Origin: Epilithonimonas sp. JDS
Lineage (GTDB): Bacteria > Bacteroidota > Bacteroidia > Flavobacteriales > Weeksellaceae
Assembly (NCBI RefSeq): GCF_021261315.1
Contig: NZ_JAJSAX010000001.1
Location: forward strand, 992,001 to 1,056,000
Length of the DNA: 64,000 nucleotides
Direction of reading: 5' to 3'
Shown here: piece after piece, positions 43,216-51,963 of the stretch
Layout of the letters: each line of letters opens with the position of its first letter
Position numbering within the stretch: position 1 is the stretch's first letter
Program-made: the position numbers and the translations under genes
Notes under the pieces: model-generated
The model's input: the letters and a program-made list of their open reading frames with translations, nothing else
Told to the model about the DNA's origin: nothing
Database searches by the model: none

Positions 43216-44276
43216 TGAGTGCAGTTTACATCAACAGTGTCGCCTGCATCTCGGTTCAGGACACTTTAAACGAAAATTTTTTCGACACTTTAAAACCTGA
43301 AAATTCAGTTCAGATTTTAAAAGCCATCGAGCCCAACTATAAAGAATTCATTCCGCCAGCGATGAGCCGGAGAATGTCTAAAACAGTAAAAATGAGCTCC
43401 GTAGCTTCCACAAAAGCTTTACAGGAAGCAGGAATTGAAAAACCCGATTCTATTATTGTAGGAACCGGAATGGGCTGTTCTCAGGATTCTGAAAAGTTCC
43501 TGAAAAATGTTTTGGAAAATAATGAAGAATTCCTTACGCCAACATTTTTCATTCAATCCACACACAATACGGTTTCCGGACAGATTGCTCTGGGATTGCA
43601 ATGTCACGGCTATAATTTCACGTACGTCAACAGTTCATCTTCACTTGAATTTTCAATGCTGGATGCAAAGCTTCAGATTTTGGACGGTGAGGCAGAAAAT
43701 GTTTTGGTAGGTTCAACAGATGAACAAACGGAAAGAACAATGGAGCTCTATAAATTGAGCAATTCCATTAAAAAAGAAGAAAATCTTCCGGTTAATTATT
43801 TAAATTCAACAACGGAAGGCGTGATTTGGGGCGAAGGTTCAAGCTTTTTCGTTTTAGGAAAAGATAAAACTGAAACTTCTTATGCGCAATTAAAAGATAT
43901 TCAAATTGTTAATTCATTAGAATTAAATGAAACTCAACAATTCATAGAAGATTTTTTAGCTCGAAATAATTTGAAAAACGAAGATATTGATGCTGTGATT
44001 TTAGGTTTCAGCGGAGATTCAGAATCGGATGTTTATTACGAAAATGCATCGGAATTATTTCCAAATTCTTCCCAACTTTATTACAAGCATTTGAGTGGCG
44101 AATTTAATACAGCGAGCGGTTTTTCAACATTTATGGCTTGTCAGATTTTGAAGAATCAGGTGATTCCCGAAGTGATGAAAATTAATGATGTGAAAAAAGA
44201 AAGGATTCAAAATATTCTTCTCTACAATCATCTCGGAGGAATTGACCATAGTTTGGTTTTGCTGGAAAAGGCTTAA
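43215..44276 (+). CDS. ketosynthase-like chain-length factor (no catalytic Cys)
   Basis: 353 residues with a KS fold: GTGMGCSQDSEKF, then YVNSSSSLEFSML (about 138-150) where catalytic KSs have the Cys. The first His motif is lost (AVILGFSGDSESD), the second retained (YKHLSGEFNTASG). Such Cys-less partners set chain length in heterodimeric ketosynthases. It directly follows the intact KAS in the same transcript. Confidence 0.85.
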   Translation: MSAVYINSVACISVQDTLNENFFDTLKPENSVQILKAIEPNYKEFIPPAMSRRMSKTVKMSSVASTKALQEAGIEKPDSIIVGTGMGCSQDSEKFLKNVLENNEEFLTPTFFIQSTHNTVSGQIALGLQCHGYNFTYVNSSSSLEFSMLDAKLQILDGEAENVLVGSTDEQTERTMELYKLSNSIKKEENLPVNYLNSTTEGVIWGEGSSFFVLGKDKTETSYAQLKDIQIVNSLELNETQQFIEDFLARNNLKNEDIDAVILGFSGDSESDVYYENASELFPNSSQLYYKHLSGEFNTASGFSTFMACQILKNQVIPEVMKINDVKKERIQNILLYNHLGGIDHSLVLLEKA

Positions 44277-44299
44277 TTATTTATATTTTAATTGCTGCC

Positions 44300-44323
44300 T
44301 TTGTCATTCCAAAGGAATCTAAA
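44300..44323 (+). repeat. 24-bp dispersed repeat (tcattcc...ggaatctaaa), copy 1
   Basis: Matches 51800-51823 (minus strand) over 24 bases with three changes. Part of an inverted arrangement with GACATTCCTATGAAATGACA just downstream. Lies in the 140-base gap before the deacetylase gene. Confidence 0.6.
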
Positions 44324-44416
44324 CTCTCATAATTCTTTGCTGACATTCCTATGAAATGACAAACACACTGCCACAAGTAGCCGAATATTTTAAATTAAAA
44401 TCCAAAAACAATAAAG

Positions 44417-45166
44417 ATGAAACATTATTCTTTTATTATTTTTTATCTTTTTCTGAATGTATTTATGTATGCATTTCAAGGAACAATTTGGGTTTACGTC
44501 TTTTGCTTCATTCTATTTTCAGCAGTTGTAATTTGGGGTTCATTTGATATTAAATTAGGATATTTTATCAATAGCTTTACTCATAAACGGACAAAAATCA
44601 AAGAAGTCGCTTTGACTTTCGATGATGGACCGACAGAATTCACACCAAAATTTTTAGATGTTTTAAAAGAAAACAACGTCAAAGCTACCTTTTTCTGCAT
44701 CGGAAAACAGATTGAAAAATATCCTGAAACTTTCCAGAGAATTATTGCGGAAGGTCATACAATTGGAAATCACACTTTTTCACATTCCAATAATACCGGA
44801 TTTTTATCGACTTCAAAAATGATTGATGAAATTGAAAAATGCGATGAAGTGATGTTGAAAATTGGCAGTTTTAAAACCGATTTGTACCGTCCACCTTTCG
44901 GCGTAACCAATCCGAATATCGCAAAAGCCATTAAGAAAACAAATAAAAAAAGCATCGGCTGGAATGTCCGTTCGCTGGACACGGTGATTATGGATGAGAA
45001 GAAAATTTTAAAGAAAGTAACCAAAAATTTAAAAAAAGGAAGCATTATCCTGCTCCACGATACTTCGGAAAAAACGTACAATGTTTTGGTTGAATTATTG
45101 TTATTTTTGGAGCGTGAAAAATATTCAACTTTCACGATTGATTCAATCATTAAATCAGAAAAATAA
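44417..45166 (+). CDS. polysaccharide deacetylase family protein (NodB domain)
   Basis: 249 residues: two N-terminal membrane helices (about 4-22 and 25-42), then a NodB domain with TFDDGP (67-72), the metal His pair in GNHTFSH (119 and 123), RPPFG, and the closing LLHD. Metal-dependent removal of N- or O-acetyl groups from a sugar or related substrate outside the membrane. Such a gene is regular in flexirubin clusters, but its substrate there is not known to me. An ATG further upstream in another frame was not used. Confidence 0.85.
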   Translation: MKHYSFIIFYLFLNVFMYAFQGTIWVYVFCFILFSAVVIWGSFDIKLGYFINSFTHKRTKIKEVALTFDDGPTEFTPKFLDVLKENNVKATFFCIGKQIEKYPETFQRIIAEGHTIGNHTFSHSNNTGFLSTSKMIDEIEKCDEVMLKIGSFKTDLYRPPFGVTNPNIAKAIKKTNKKSIGWNVRSLDTVIMDEKKILKKVTKNLKKGSIILLHDTSEKTYNVLVELLLFLEREKYSTFTIDSIIKSEK

Positions 45167-45792
45167 TGTTTAAAAATATAGCTTTCTTCGCCTTTTTATT
45201 AATTTCAGGTTTTGTTTTTGCCCAAACTACAGCAATGACAAGTGTCGAATCCAAAGCATTTGTGACAAAAATTTCTGCTGAAACAAAGGAAATTAAAACC
45301 TTACTAAGCGATTTCGTTCAAACAAAAAAAATGGATTTTTTAGATAAAAACATTGTCACACAGGGAAAAATGTCTTTAAAATCACCAAATATACTAAGCT
45401 GGAAATACACAAAACCTTATCAGTACAGCATTATCTTTAAGGAAAACAAAATTTTCATCAACGACCAAGGGAAAAAATCGTCGGTAGATGCAAAGAGTAA
45501 AACGTTTGAAAAAATAAATAAACTGATTGTCGGAAGTTCAAACGGAAAAATGTTCAGCGACCCTGAATTTTCTGTGGTTTATCTAAAAAATTCAACATCA
45601 AATATTGCGAAATTTACTCCGAAATCTGCACAGTTGCTGAAGTACATTAAGCAAATCGAACTTCATTTTCTTAAAAATCAGTCGACGGTTTCGCAGGTGA
45701 ATATGACTGAGGCTTCAGGAGATACAACGAATATTGTTTTTAAAAACACCAAAATCAATGCGCCGATTCCTGCTTCTGAGTTTTCTTTATAG
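45166..45792 (+). CDS. LolA-like outer membrane lipoprotein carrier
   Basis: 208 residues with a signal peptide ending VFA-QTTAM. The LolA/LolB-type half-barrel is seen in LLSDFVQTKKMDFLDK and GKMSLKSPNILSWKYTKPYQ, the FxQ...G.ix.rP..R.Y pattern. Periplasmic carrier for a lipid, here probably the pigment rather than lipoproteins. The next gene, a lipoprotein, overlaps its end by 35 bp. Confidence 0.88.
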   Translation: MFKNIAFFAFLLISGFVFAQTTAMTSVESKAFVTKISAETKEIKTLLSDFVQTKKMDFLDKNIVTQGKMSLKSPNILSWKYTKPYQYSIIFKENKIFINDQGKKSSVDAKSKTFEKINKLIVGSSNGKMFSDPEFSVVYLKNSTSNIAKFTPKSAQLLKYIKQIELHFLKNQSTVSQVNMTEASGDTTNIVFKNTKINAPIPASEFSL

Positions 45793-46393
45793 CTCATTTT
45801 TTTTGCTGATGTTTTCGTGCAAAACGTATCAGCTGAAAGATGCAAAACTAGTTTCAAACTCCGAAAAAGAAGTTGAAAATCTGTACTTTTCTTCAAACGA
45901 AGATTATGTGTACAAATGCCAAATGGAAGTTTACGGCAATGATATCAGCGGAATTCTTATCATCAAAAAAATCTCCAAAACCACACACAGAGTCGTGATG
46001 ACATCAGATTTTGGTAACAAAATGATTGACTTTGAGATTTCCGAGAATGATTTTAAACTCAATTATGTCTTGGCAGATTTAGACAAAAAAATGGTAATCA
46101 ATTTTCTGAAAAATGATTTTCAAGAATTGCTAAAACGAAAGTTTTCGGTGAGTGCAAGTTTTGAAAATGAAGATTCTAAAATTTATCTTTCAAACGTTGA
46201 TAAGAAACAATACTATTTGTTTTTTGACAAAAATTCTGGTTTATTAAATCAAGTCATCTACACGAAAAACAAGCGAGAAAAAGTCGATTTTAGTTTTGAA
46301 GCAAAAAAACATACTTTTGCAGAGACAATCAATCTTCAACACAAAGATTTTAAAATCAATATCAAACTTTTCCAAATCACTGAAACTGAATAA
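45758..46393 (+). CDS. lipoprotein of unknown function
   Basis: 211 residues from the ATG of MRRFLLLSFLYSS, with a lipobox at LMFSC (Cys about 21). The body is beta-rich and has no motif I know. A LolA/LolB-like partnership is plausible: LolA-like carrier and outer-membrane lipoprotein in overlapping frames. Its start lies 35 bp inside the LolA-like gene, so the two are translationally coupled. Confidence 0.72.
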   Translation: MRRFLLLSFLYSSFFLLMFSCKTYQLKDAKLVSNSEKEVENLYFSSNEDYVYKCQMEVYGNDISGILIIKKISKTTHRVVMTSDFGNKMIDFEISENDFKLNYVLADLDKKMVINFLKNDFQELLKRKFSVSASFENEDSKIYLSNVDKKQYYLFFDKNSGLLNQVIYTKNKREKVDFSFEAKKHTFAETINLQHKDFKINIKLFQITETE

Positions 46394-46396
46394 AAT

Positions 46397-46771
46397 ATGC
46401 AAACCATTCTTACCAACTTTTACACTTTAGAATCATCCGAAAAATCAGAGAATGGAAGTTTCATTGCGAAGATAAAACTCAATCCCGACCACGAGATTTT
46501 CAAAGGACATTTTCCTGGAAATCCTGTAACGCCAGGTGTTTGTATGATGCAGATTGTGAAAGACTTAACTGAAAATTTCACCGCTTCAAAATTGTTTTTG
46601 AAATCGGCTTCCAATGTAAAGTTTATGGCCATCATCAATCCTTTTGAAACGCCAGAGTTGGTTTTGCAATTGGACATTACGGAAAAAGATGGCGAACTAA
46701 AAGTCAAGAACACGACCAGTTTTGGCGAAACAATTGCATTGAAGCTGTCAGTTAATTACACCAAAATCTAA
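46397..46771 (+). CDS. FabZ-like 3-hydroxyacyl-ACP dehydratase, Glu replaced by Gln
   Basis: 124 residues with KGHFPGNPVTPGVCMMQIV: the catalytic His in GHFPG and the PGV turn are kept, but the Glu of the FabZ helix is Gln (MMQ at the LLE place). It fits the ApeI-type family. The two hotdog proteins at 34342 and 34917 have the opposite defect, so a complementary active site is possible in a heterodimer. Confidence 0.82.
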   Translation: MQTILTNFYTLESSEKSENGSFIAKIKLNPDHEIFKGHFPGNPVTPGVCMMQIVKDLTENFTASKLFLKSASNVKFMAIINPFETPELVLQLDITEKDGELKVKNTTSFGETIALKLSVNYTKI

Positions 46772-46775
46772 GGTT

Positions 46776-47258
46776 ATGAAATTGATTTTCACTTTGATGT
46801 TCGCATTCTTCTCATTCTTCCAATCCGATTTGGAATCTTTGAGAAACAGCTATTCCAAGGCTAATTCGTCCAACGAGAATGCTAAGAATTTCATTGCTTT
46901 GGCTGATAAAAAATCATCAAATGACCCCGTAATTTTCGCCTACAAATCAGCTTCTAAAATCTTGGAAGCCAAAGTGACATCCGAAAAAAACAAACGGAAA
47001 TCCTTTGTGAAATCAGGCGCAACTACCTTGGAAAGCCTCATTGCAAGCAATCCAAACAATGCAGAATTACGTGTAATCAGAATGAGCGTTCAGGAAAACA
47101 TCCCAAAAATCGTAGGTTACAACAAGAATCTGAAAGAAGACAAAATCTTCCTCATCAACAATTACAGCAAGCAAAATGCTGACCTGAAAAGCTATATCAA
47201 ACAGTTTGCCGGGCAATCCAAAACGATGACGGCTTCCGAAAAAGCTTCATTCAAATAA
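46776..47258 (+). CDS. small exported helical protein
   Basis: 160 residues with a short signal peptide (about 1-15), then helices with a TPR-like pattern (NAKNFIALADKK, FAYKSASKILEAK, NAELRVIRMSVQEN). No motif assigns a function. Its stop overlaps the start of the GT2-DUF2062 gene by one base. It is regular in flexirubin clusters as I remember them. Confidence 0.6.
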   Translation: MKLIFTLMFAFFSFFQSDLESLRNSYSKANSSNENAKNFIALADKKSSNDPVIFAYKSASKILEAKVTSEKNKRKSFVKSGATTLESLIASNPNNAELRVIRMSVQENIPKIVGYNKNLKEDKIFLINNYSKQNADLKSYIKQFAGQSKTMTASEKASFK

Positions 47259-48430
47259 TGACCATCCACGAAGTACGAAACGCCATCTCCGAAAGGAAAA
47301 TCTGCGTTTTAATCCCAACTTACAACAACGAAAAGACGCTGAAACGTGTCATCGACGGCGTTCTGGATTACACCCAAAGCATCATTGTTGTAAACGACGG
47401 TTCCACGGATTCTACTTCTTCCATTTTGAGCGATTATCGCCAAATCTCAATTATCCATTTACCCGAAAACAAAGGCAAAGGAAATGCGCTGAAAATCGGT
47501 TTCAGAAAAGCTTTGGAACTTGGATTTGACTTCGCCACCACGATAGATTCCGACGGTCAACATTATCCAGACGACATTCCCGTTTTTGCGGAAGCTTTAC
47601 TCGCTGAAAATGAAGACGTTTTGCTCATCGGCAACCGAAATATGTCGCAGGACGGCATTCCGAAAAAAAGCAGTTTCGGGAACAATTTTTCCAACTTCTG
47701 GTTTTGGTTTGAGACCGGAATCAAGCTTCAGGACACACAATCCGGCTACCGACTTTATCCATTAAACAAAATTCCGAAAAAATATTTCACGCCAAAATTC
47801 GAGTTCGAAATCGAAATTATTGTACGAACTGCGTGGAAAAATATTCCAGTCAAAAATGTTCCGGTGAAAGTTCTCTACGACCCAGCGGAACGGGTTTCGC
47901 ACTTCCGCCCTTTCAAAGATTTTACGCGAATCAGCATTCTGAATACCATCTTGGTTATCATTACTTTAGCCTACATCAAACCTCGAAATTTCATCCAAAA
48001 TTTCAGGAAGAAAAGTTTCAAGAGATTCATAAAAGAAGATGTTATGGAAAGCGACGGAAGCAACCGCACCAAGGCCTTTTCCATTGCGTTAGGCGCATTC
48101 ATTGGACTGTCGCCGGTTTGGGGTTTTCAGACAGCTTTGACGATATCTTTGGCCGTAATTTTCAAGCTCAACAAAGTGCTGGCATTTGTCTCTTCCAACA
48201 TCAGTTTTCCGCCGTTCATTCCGTTCATTATTGCGGGTTCTTTGTTTATTGGTGCGCCCTTCGTGGATGGAGAAACCAATTTTCTGAATCACGAAATCAA
48301 CTTCGAACTTGTCAAAAATCACCTGCTTCAATACATTATCGGTAGTCTGATTTTGGCAACTTCGGTCTCCACAATTCTGGGCGTTGGTTTTTATCTTTTC
48401 CTCAATAAAGTCAATCCAGAAAACGGTTAG
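47258..48430 (+). CDS. glycosyltransferase family 2 fused to DUF2062
   Basis: 390 residues. Residues about 15-230 are a GT-A domain like dolichyl-phosphate mannose synthase: CVLIPTYNNEKTLKRVIDGV, VVNDGSTDST, and the metal motif TIDSDGQHYPDD. Residues about 255-385 are a DUF2062 membrane domain with AFSIALGAFIGLSPVWGFQT and three helices. The pairing is common and probably makes an enzyme that works at the membrane. It could glycosylate or otherwise handle the lipid of the cluster; end of the plus-strand arm. Confidence 0.88.
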   Translation: MTIHEVRNAISERKICVLIPTYNNEKTLKRVIDGVLDYTQSIIVVNDGSTDSTSSILSDYRQISIIHLPENKGKGNALKIGFRKALELGFDFATTIDSDGQHYPDDIPVFAEALLAENEDVLLIGNRNMSQDGIPKKSSFGNNFSNFWFWFETGIKLQDTQSGYRLYPLNKIPKKYFTPKFEFEIEIIVRTAWKNIPVKNVPVKVLYDPAERVSHFRPFKDFTRISILNTILVIITLAYIKPRNFIQNFRKKSFKRFIKEDVMESDGSNRTKAFSIALGAFIGLSPVWGFQTALTISLAVIFKLNKVLAFVSSNISFPPFIPFIIAGSLFIGAPFVDGETNFLNHEINFELVKNHLLQYIIGSLILATSVSTILGVGFYLFLNKVNPENG

Positions 48431-48440
48431 AATGATTTGG

Positions 48441-48510
48441 GCAACTTATCCGCCTTCCACTCCCAATTGTCACTCTGAGGATCTCGAAGAGTCCGTTCAA
48501 GTCGGGTTGC
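48441..48510 (-). ncRNA. structured repeat element, copy D
   Basis: Read on the minus strand: outer stem GCAAC with GTTGC, 3' bulge ATAA, inner stem CCG with CGG, arms AACGG (5') and AGTGG (3'), apical stem ACTCT with AGAGT. Relative to copy C the arms are swapped and the outer stem differs by compensated changes. It lies between the two convergent arms of the flexirubin cluster and could act as terminator there. Confidence 0.55.
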
Positions 48511-48554
48511 GCTTCGCAGAGTTTAACGATTTCCATTAATATGACGATTTGTCG

Positions 48555-50201
48555 TTACTTCAACTTTTTCAAAGTCTTCTTCAGATATTTCTCAACATTC
48601 TCTTTGTCGGGAATCGTTGTAATCTCCTTCTTCAAAGCTTTTTCAAATTCAATTTTCGCCTTCTGATAATCATTTTGACTGAAATAATATTTCCCAGCTT
48701 GATAATAAACCAACCAGAAATCCGCATTCAAAGCTTGATAATGATTGATAAATTCATCAGACAAGATATTATTTTCATCAAATTGAGAACTCAATTTTTT
48801 AAATTCCTCATAATTTTTAAATTCCTGAGAATCCACAAAAGAATCTTTCGCAATATTCAAATTTGAAGTCGCAAATTCTCCACTTTTCAATCGCTCATCA
48901 GAAAAGATTTTATTCAAATCATAACAGACAAATTCGCCCAATTGATAAGGATTTGACGACACCCAGACCAATCGTTTCTCCGGCGAAAAAATCACCGCGT
49001 GATGCGCCAAAAGTTGGTTCAAAGCCTTCTCATTTCCGTATCCAATTTGCGCTCCTTTCAAACCAGATTTATCTCGTAAAATCGAAGCCATTTTTTCAGG
49101 ATTCAACTTTGGGTTTTCTGTCAACAATTCCTGAAGTTTTTCATACCGATATTCGGAATGGCTTTCCGCAATTTGCTTTTGATTTCGCTCGTCATCTTTA
49201 TAAGCTTCAGATTGAAAATGATTCGTACAAACCAATTGACTCGAATTCTCCACTTTAAAAATCCCGAAATTATCAGGCGAAACTTCAATGATTACAGCAC
49301 TTTTATCATTCACACTTCCCACCAAAATTGATTCTGAAACGAAGACTTTCCGTTTTTTTGCAATCGCAATCGCTTCATCAATATTTTTAGCAAACTGTAG
49401 AATTTCTCTCGTCACAAGCGAAATCGGTGTTTTTGCGGTCATCGGAATTTTGGATTTTCCAGCGTTGATTGTGACCGTAATTCCTTCCTTATTCATTCCC
49501 GAAACCACACCAATCATTCCCGGCCAACTGACCGACATATACGGAATTCCATTTTCTGGTTCCACAAATTCTACCAACTTATTTTTGGCAAAATCGTCGC
49601 CGACATAAAAATCGAAATTTCTTCCAATCAGCAAATCGCCGTCTTCTGTATTCTCATTCCAAACCGCGAGTGAAGAACAGCCAACCATCGCCAAATCCTG
49701 CATTGCGTGACCAATGTCGTGCGCGCCGTGCAAGTACAAACTTCTGAGATATTTTGGCGCAATGAAGTTGTATTTATCTGATGAGTATTGGGATAAACCA
49801 TAGATTTCAGTTTGATAATCTTCCCGAACATTCAAATACATTTTCCGGTTGTACCATTTCAAAAAACCATTCAACAATCTTTGTTTGAATTTTGAAGGCA
49901 CAAAACCTTCGACCTTGGAAAAGAAAATCTCTTCCTGATTTTGCATCAGATTCTGCGTCAACGCACCATTGTTATAGCCTAACTGCAAAGGATTTCCGTG
50001 GATGTAGAGTTCCCAAACTTGCTGTTTATTTTTAGTGAGATAATTTTCCTTAAAACTAAAAGTCGAGTCGTTTACTTTTTCAACTTTCGGAATCTCAAGA
50101 GAATATTGGCTAATTTCTGGAACGTGATTGATGGACTTTGAAACGCCACACGAAATGACATTCAAAACAAAAAAAAGATAAAGTAGAACTCTATTTTTCA
50201 T
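48555..50201 (-). CDS. C45-type autoproteolytic acyltransferase/amidohydrolase
   Basis: 548 residues with a lipoprotein signal (VISC, Cys18). MVGCSSLAVWN gives the N-terminal nucleophile Cys175 of the Ntn-hydrolase domain, followed by GRNFDFYVGD and SVSWPGMIGVVSGMNKEG, as in penicillin acyltransferase. C-terminal TPR-like helices (about 470-545). In flexirubin clusters such enzymes may form or break the ester of the pigment; it overlaps the oxidoreductase gene by 11 bp. Outer-membrane or periplasmic by its signal. Confidence 0.85.
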   Translation of the reverse strand: MKNRVLLYLFFVLNVISCGVSKSINHVPEISQYSLEIPKVEKVNDSTFSFKENYLTKNKQQVWELYIHGNPLQLGYNNGALTQNLMQNQEEIFFSKVEGFVPSKFKQRLLNGFLKWYNRKMYLNVREDYQTEIYGLSQYSSDKYNFIAPKYLRSLYLHGAHDIGHAMQDLAMVGCSSLAVWNENTEDGDLLIGRNFDFYVGDDFAKNKLVEFVEPENGIPYMSVSWPGMIGVVSGMNKEGITVTINAGKSKIPMTAKTPISLVTREILQFAKNIDEAIAIAKKRKVFVSESILVGSVNDKSAVIIEVSPDNFGIFKVENSSQLVCTNHFQSEAYKDDERNQKQIAESHSEYRYEKLQELLTENPKLNPEKMASILRDKSGLKGAQIGYGNEKALNQLLAHHAVIFSPEKRLVWVSSNPYQLGEFVCYDLNKIFSDERLKSGEFATSNLNIAKDSFVDSQEFKNYEEFKKLSSQFDENNILSDEFINHYQALNADFWLVYYQAGKYYFSQNDYQKAKIEFEKALKKEITTIPDKENVEKYLKKTLKKLK

Positions 50202-51723
50202 CAGCTTGATTTAAAACTTGAGTCAATCTTTCATCAATCAATTCCTTTCCCAGAATCTCCGAGCAAGTGTTGAACGCGCCTATCGTACAGCCCAAAACTC
50301 CGTGCATATTCACGCTTTGACCTGTCAGAAAAAGGTTGCTGACCTTGGTTTTTGGCGAAAATATCGTTTTCATTGGATTGGACGAATCTTTCGTGTAGCC
50401 GTACATATTTCCCTTGTAACCGCCGATGTAATCGCGATAAGAAAGTGGCGAAGAAGTGTGAACAGCTTTGATTTGAGAACGCAATTCCGGGAATTTCTTT
50501 TCGATTCCTGAAATCAACTTTTCAGCTTTTTCAGTTTTGAATGCTTCGTAAGTTTTTCCCCGTTCGTGTTCTTCTGCAACCGTGTTGAAAGTGTTTTCCC
50601 ATTGTTTCACCTCATTGTAATTCATATAAGTCAAAATGGTCAAGCTTTCTGCGAACTCTGGATTTTGCTTGGAAGATGTCGCGGAAAGCATATAAGATTC
50701 CGGCCAGTTTTCATCCGAATAATCGGACTGATTCCAAATATTTTCTTCGTTTTTGTAGTGGTAATAATTGAAATTGAAATGTTTGAAAGTCTTAGGTTTT
50801 AGAACAATGTAAACGCTGAAACACGAACTTATCGGTTCCAATTCATCAATTCTTTTGGTGAAAGATTTCTTAAAATGTTCTTTACCAATCAAATCCAAAG
50901 TTGTTTTAATCTCAATATTCGAAATGAATTTTTTGGCAAAATATTCTTTTCCATTTCTGGTTTTTACGGATTTCAAAATTTGTTCTTCGTCAAAAATCAT
51001 TTCTGAAACTTCGGAATGTTTATAGATTTCCGCTCCGTAATTCCTCAATTGTTTAATCAATAATTTTGAAATTTGACTTCCACCGTTCGTACATTTATAC
51101 GCACTTTGAATGTAAGAATTGACCGTCAAAGCGTGAACATACAAAGGTGTTTTTGCCGAGCCTGCATAAAGAAAATTGGAGCCAGACAAAACTGCTTGCA
51201 ATTTCTTGTTTGATGTGATTGATGCTATAAAATCCTTGGCATTAATATAAAGAATATCTTCATCATACTTCCCATCGCCCACAAGATTGTACCTCGGAAA
51301 TTGGTTGCAAACGTTTTGAATTTCATCAACATAACTAATTAAATTCTCTCGCTCATCTGGGAAAATCTCAGCTAATTGATTAACAAAATTGTTGTAACAT
51401 TGTGAATGTGGATATTCGATTTCGTCGTTTTCAAAAGTGATTTTATCGAATCCAATTTCGTCCATTTTTTCGAGATTCAAGTCTTGAATGATGCCGAGGT
51501 ATTTGAAATATTGATGGAGATTCTGACCTTCGGAAAGTCCGCCCAGATAATGAACACCTGTATCGAAAATAAGTTTGTCACGCGAAAATGTCTGGAGGTT
51601 TCCGCCGTACTGGTTATTCTTTTCTAACACGCACACTTTCAGTCCTTCCTTCGCCAAAACCAAGGCAGAAACAAGTCCACCAATTCCGCTACCGATGACT
51701 AGTATGTCGTATTGTTTTTTCAA
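50191..51723 (-). CDS. phytoene desaturase-like FAD oxidoreductase
   Basis: 510 residues. FAD fold GSGIGGLVSALVLAKEGLKV near the N-terminus with the dinucleotide-binding glycines at 10-15, the middle strand ILKSVKTRNGKEYFAKKFISN, and the C-terminal FLTGQSVNMHGVLGCTIGA typical of the CrtI/isomerase family. It may isomerise or desaturate the polyene of flexirubin rather than a carotenoid. Same transcript as the C45 gene. Confidence 0.85.
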   Translation of the reverse strand: MKKQYDILVIGSGIGGLVSALVLAKEGLKVCVLEKNNQYGGNLQTFSRDKLIFDTGVHYLGGLSEGQNLHQYFKYLGIIQDLNLEKMDEIGFDKITFENDEIEYPHSQCYNNFVNQLAEIFPDERENLISYVDEIQNVCNQFPRYNLVGDGKYDEDILYINAKDFIASITSNKKLQAVLSGSNFLYAGSAKTPLYVHALTVNSYIQSAYKCTNGGSQISKLLIKQLRNYGAEIYKHSEVSEMIFDEEQILKSVKTRNGKEYFAKKFISNIEIKTTLDLIGKEHFKKSFTKRIDELEPISSCFSVYIVLKPKTFKHFNFNYYHYKNEENIWNQSDYSDENWPESYMLSATSSKQNPEFAESLTILTYMNYNEVKQWENTFNTVAEEHERGKTYEAFKTEKAEKLISGIEKKFPELRSQIKAVHTSSPLSYRDYIGGYKGNMYGYTKDSSNPMKTIFSPKTKVSNLFLTGQSVNMHGVLGCTIGAFNTCSEILGKELIDERLTQVLNQADEK

Positions 51724-51862
51724 TTTTTTAGAAGTGAAATATTAGAATTAAAGTATATTCAATAAATTTATTTTCTGTTATTCTTTGGTAACTCCTAAAT
51801 TTAGATTCCTACGGAATGACAAAATTGGGTTTTAATGTGTAATGTTAATTTACGTTGAATCT
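51724..51862. other. spacer with a dispersed repeat
   Basis: Contains a 24-bp repeat (51800-51823) also present at 44300-44323. No gene or clear promoter. Confidence 0.4.
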
Positions 51863-51946
51863 GCAGCCCGACTTGAGTGGAAATCCTTTTTTGTGGCTGG
51901 AAAAGCCAAGGCAAAAAGATTGGGAACGGAAGGCGGAAATAGCTGC
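51863..51946 (+). ncRNA. structured repeat element, copy C
   Basis: Outer stem GCAGC with GCTGC, 3' bulge AAATA, inner stem CCG with CGG, arms AGTGG (5') and AACGG (3'). The apical stem is TTTTT with AAAAA plus GGCT with AGCC. Same order of parts and same spacers (ACTTG before the 5' arm, AAGG after the 3' arm) as copy D. Confidence 0.55.
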
Positions 51947-51963
51947 CATAAATATATTGAAAA

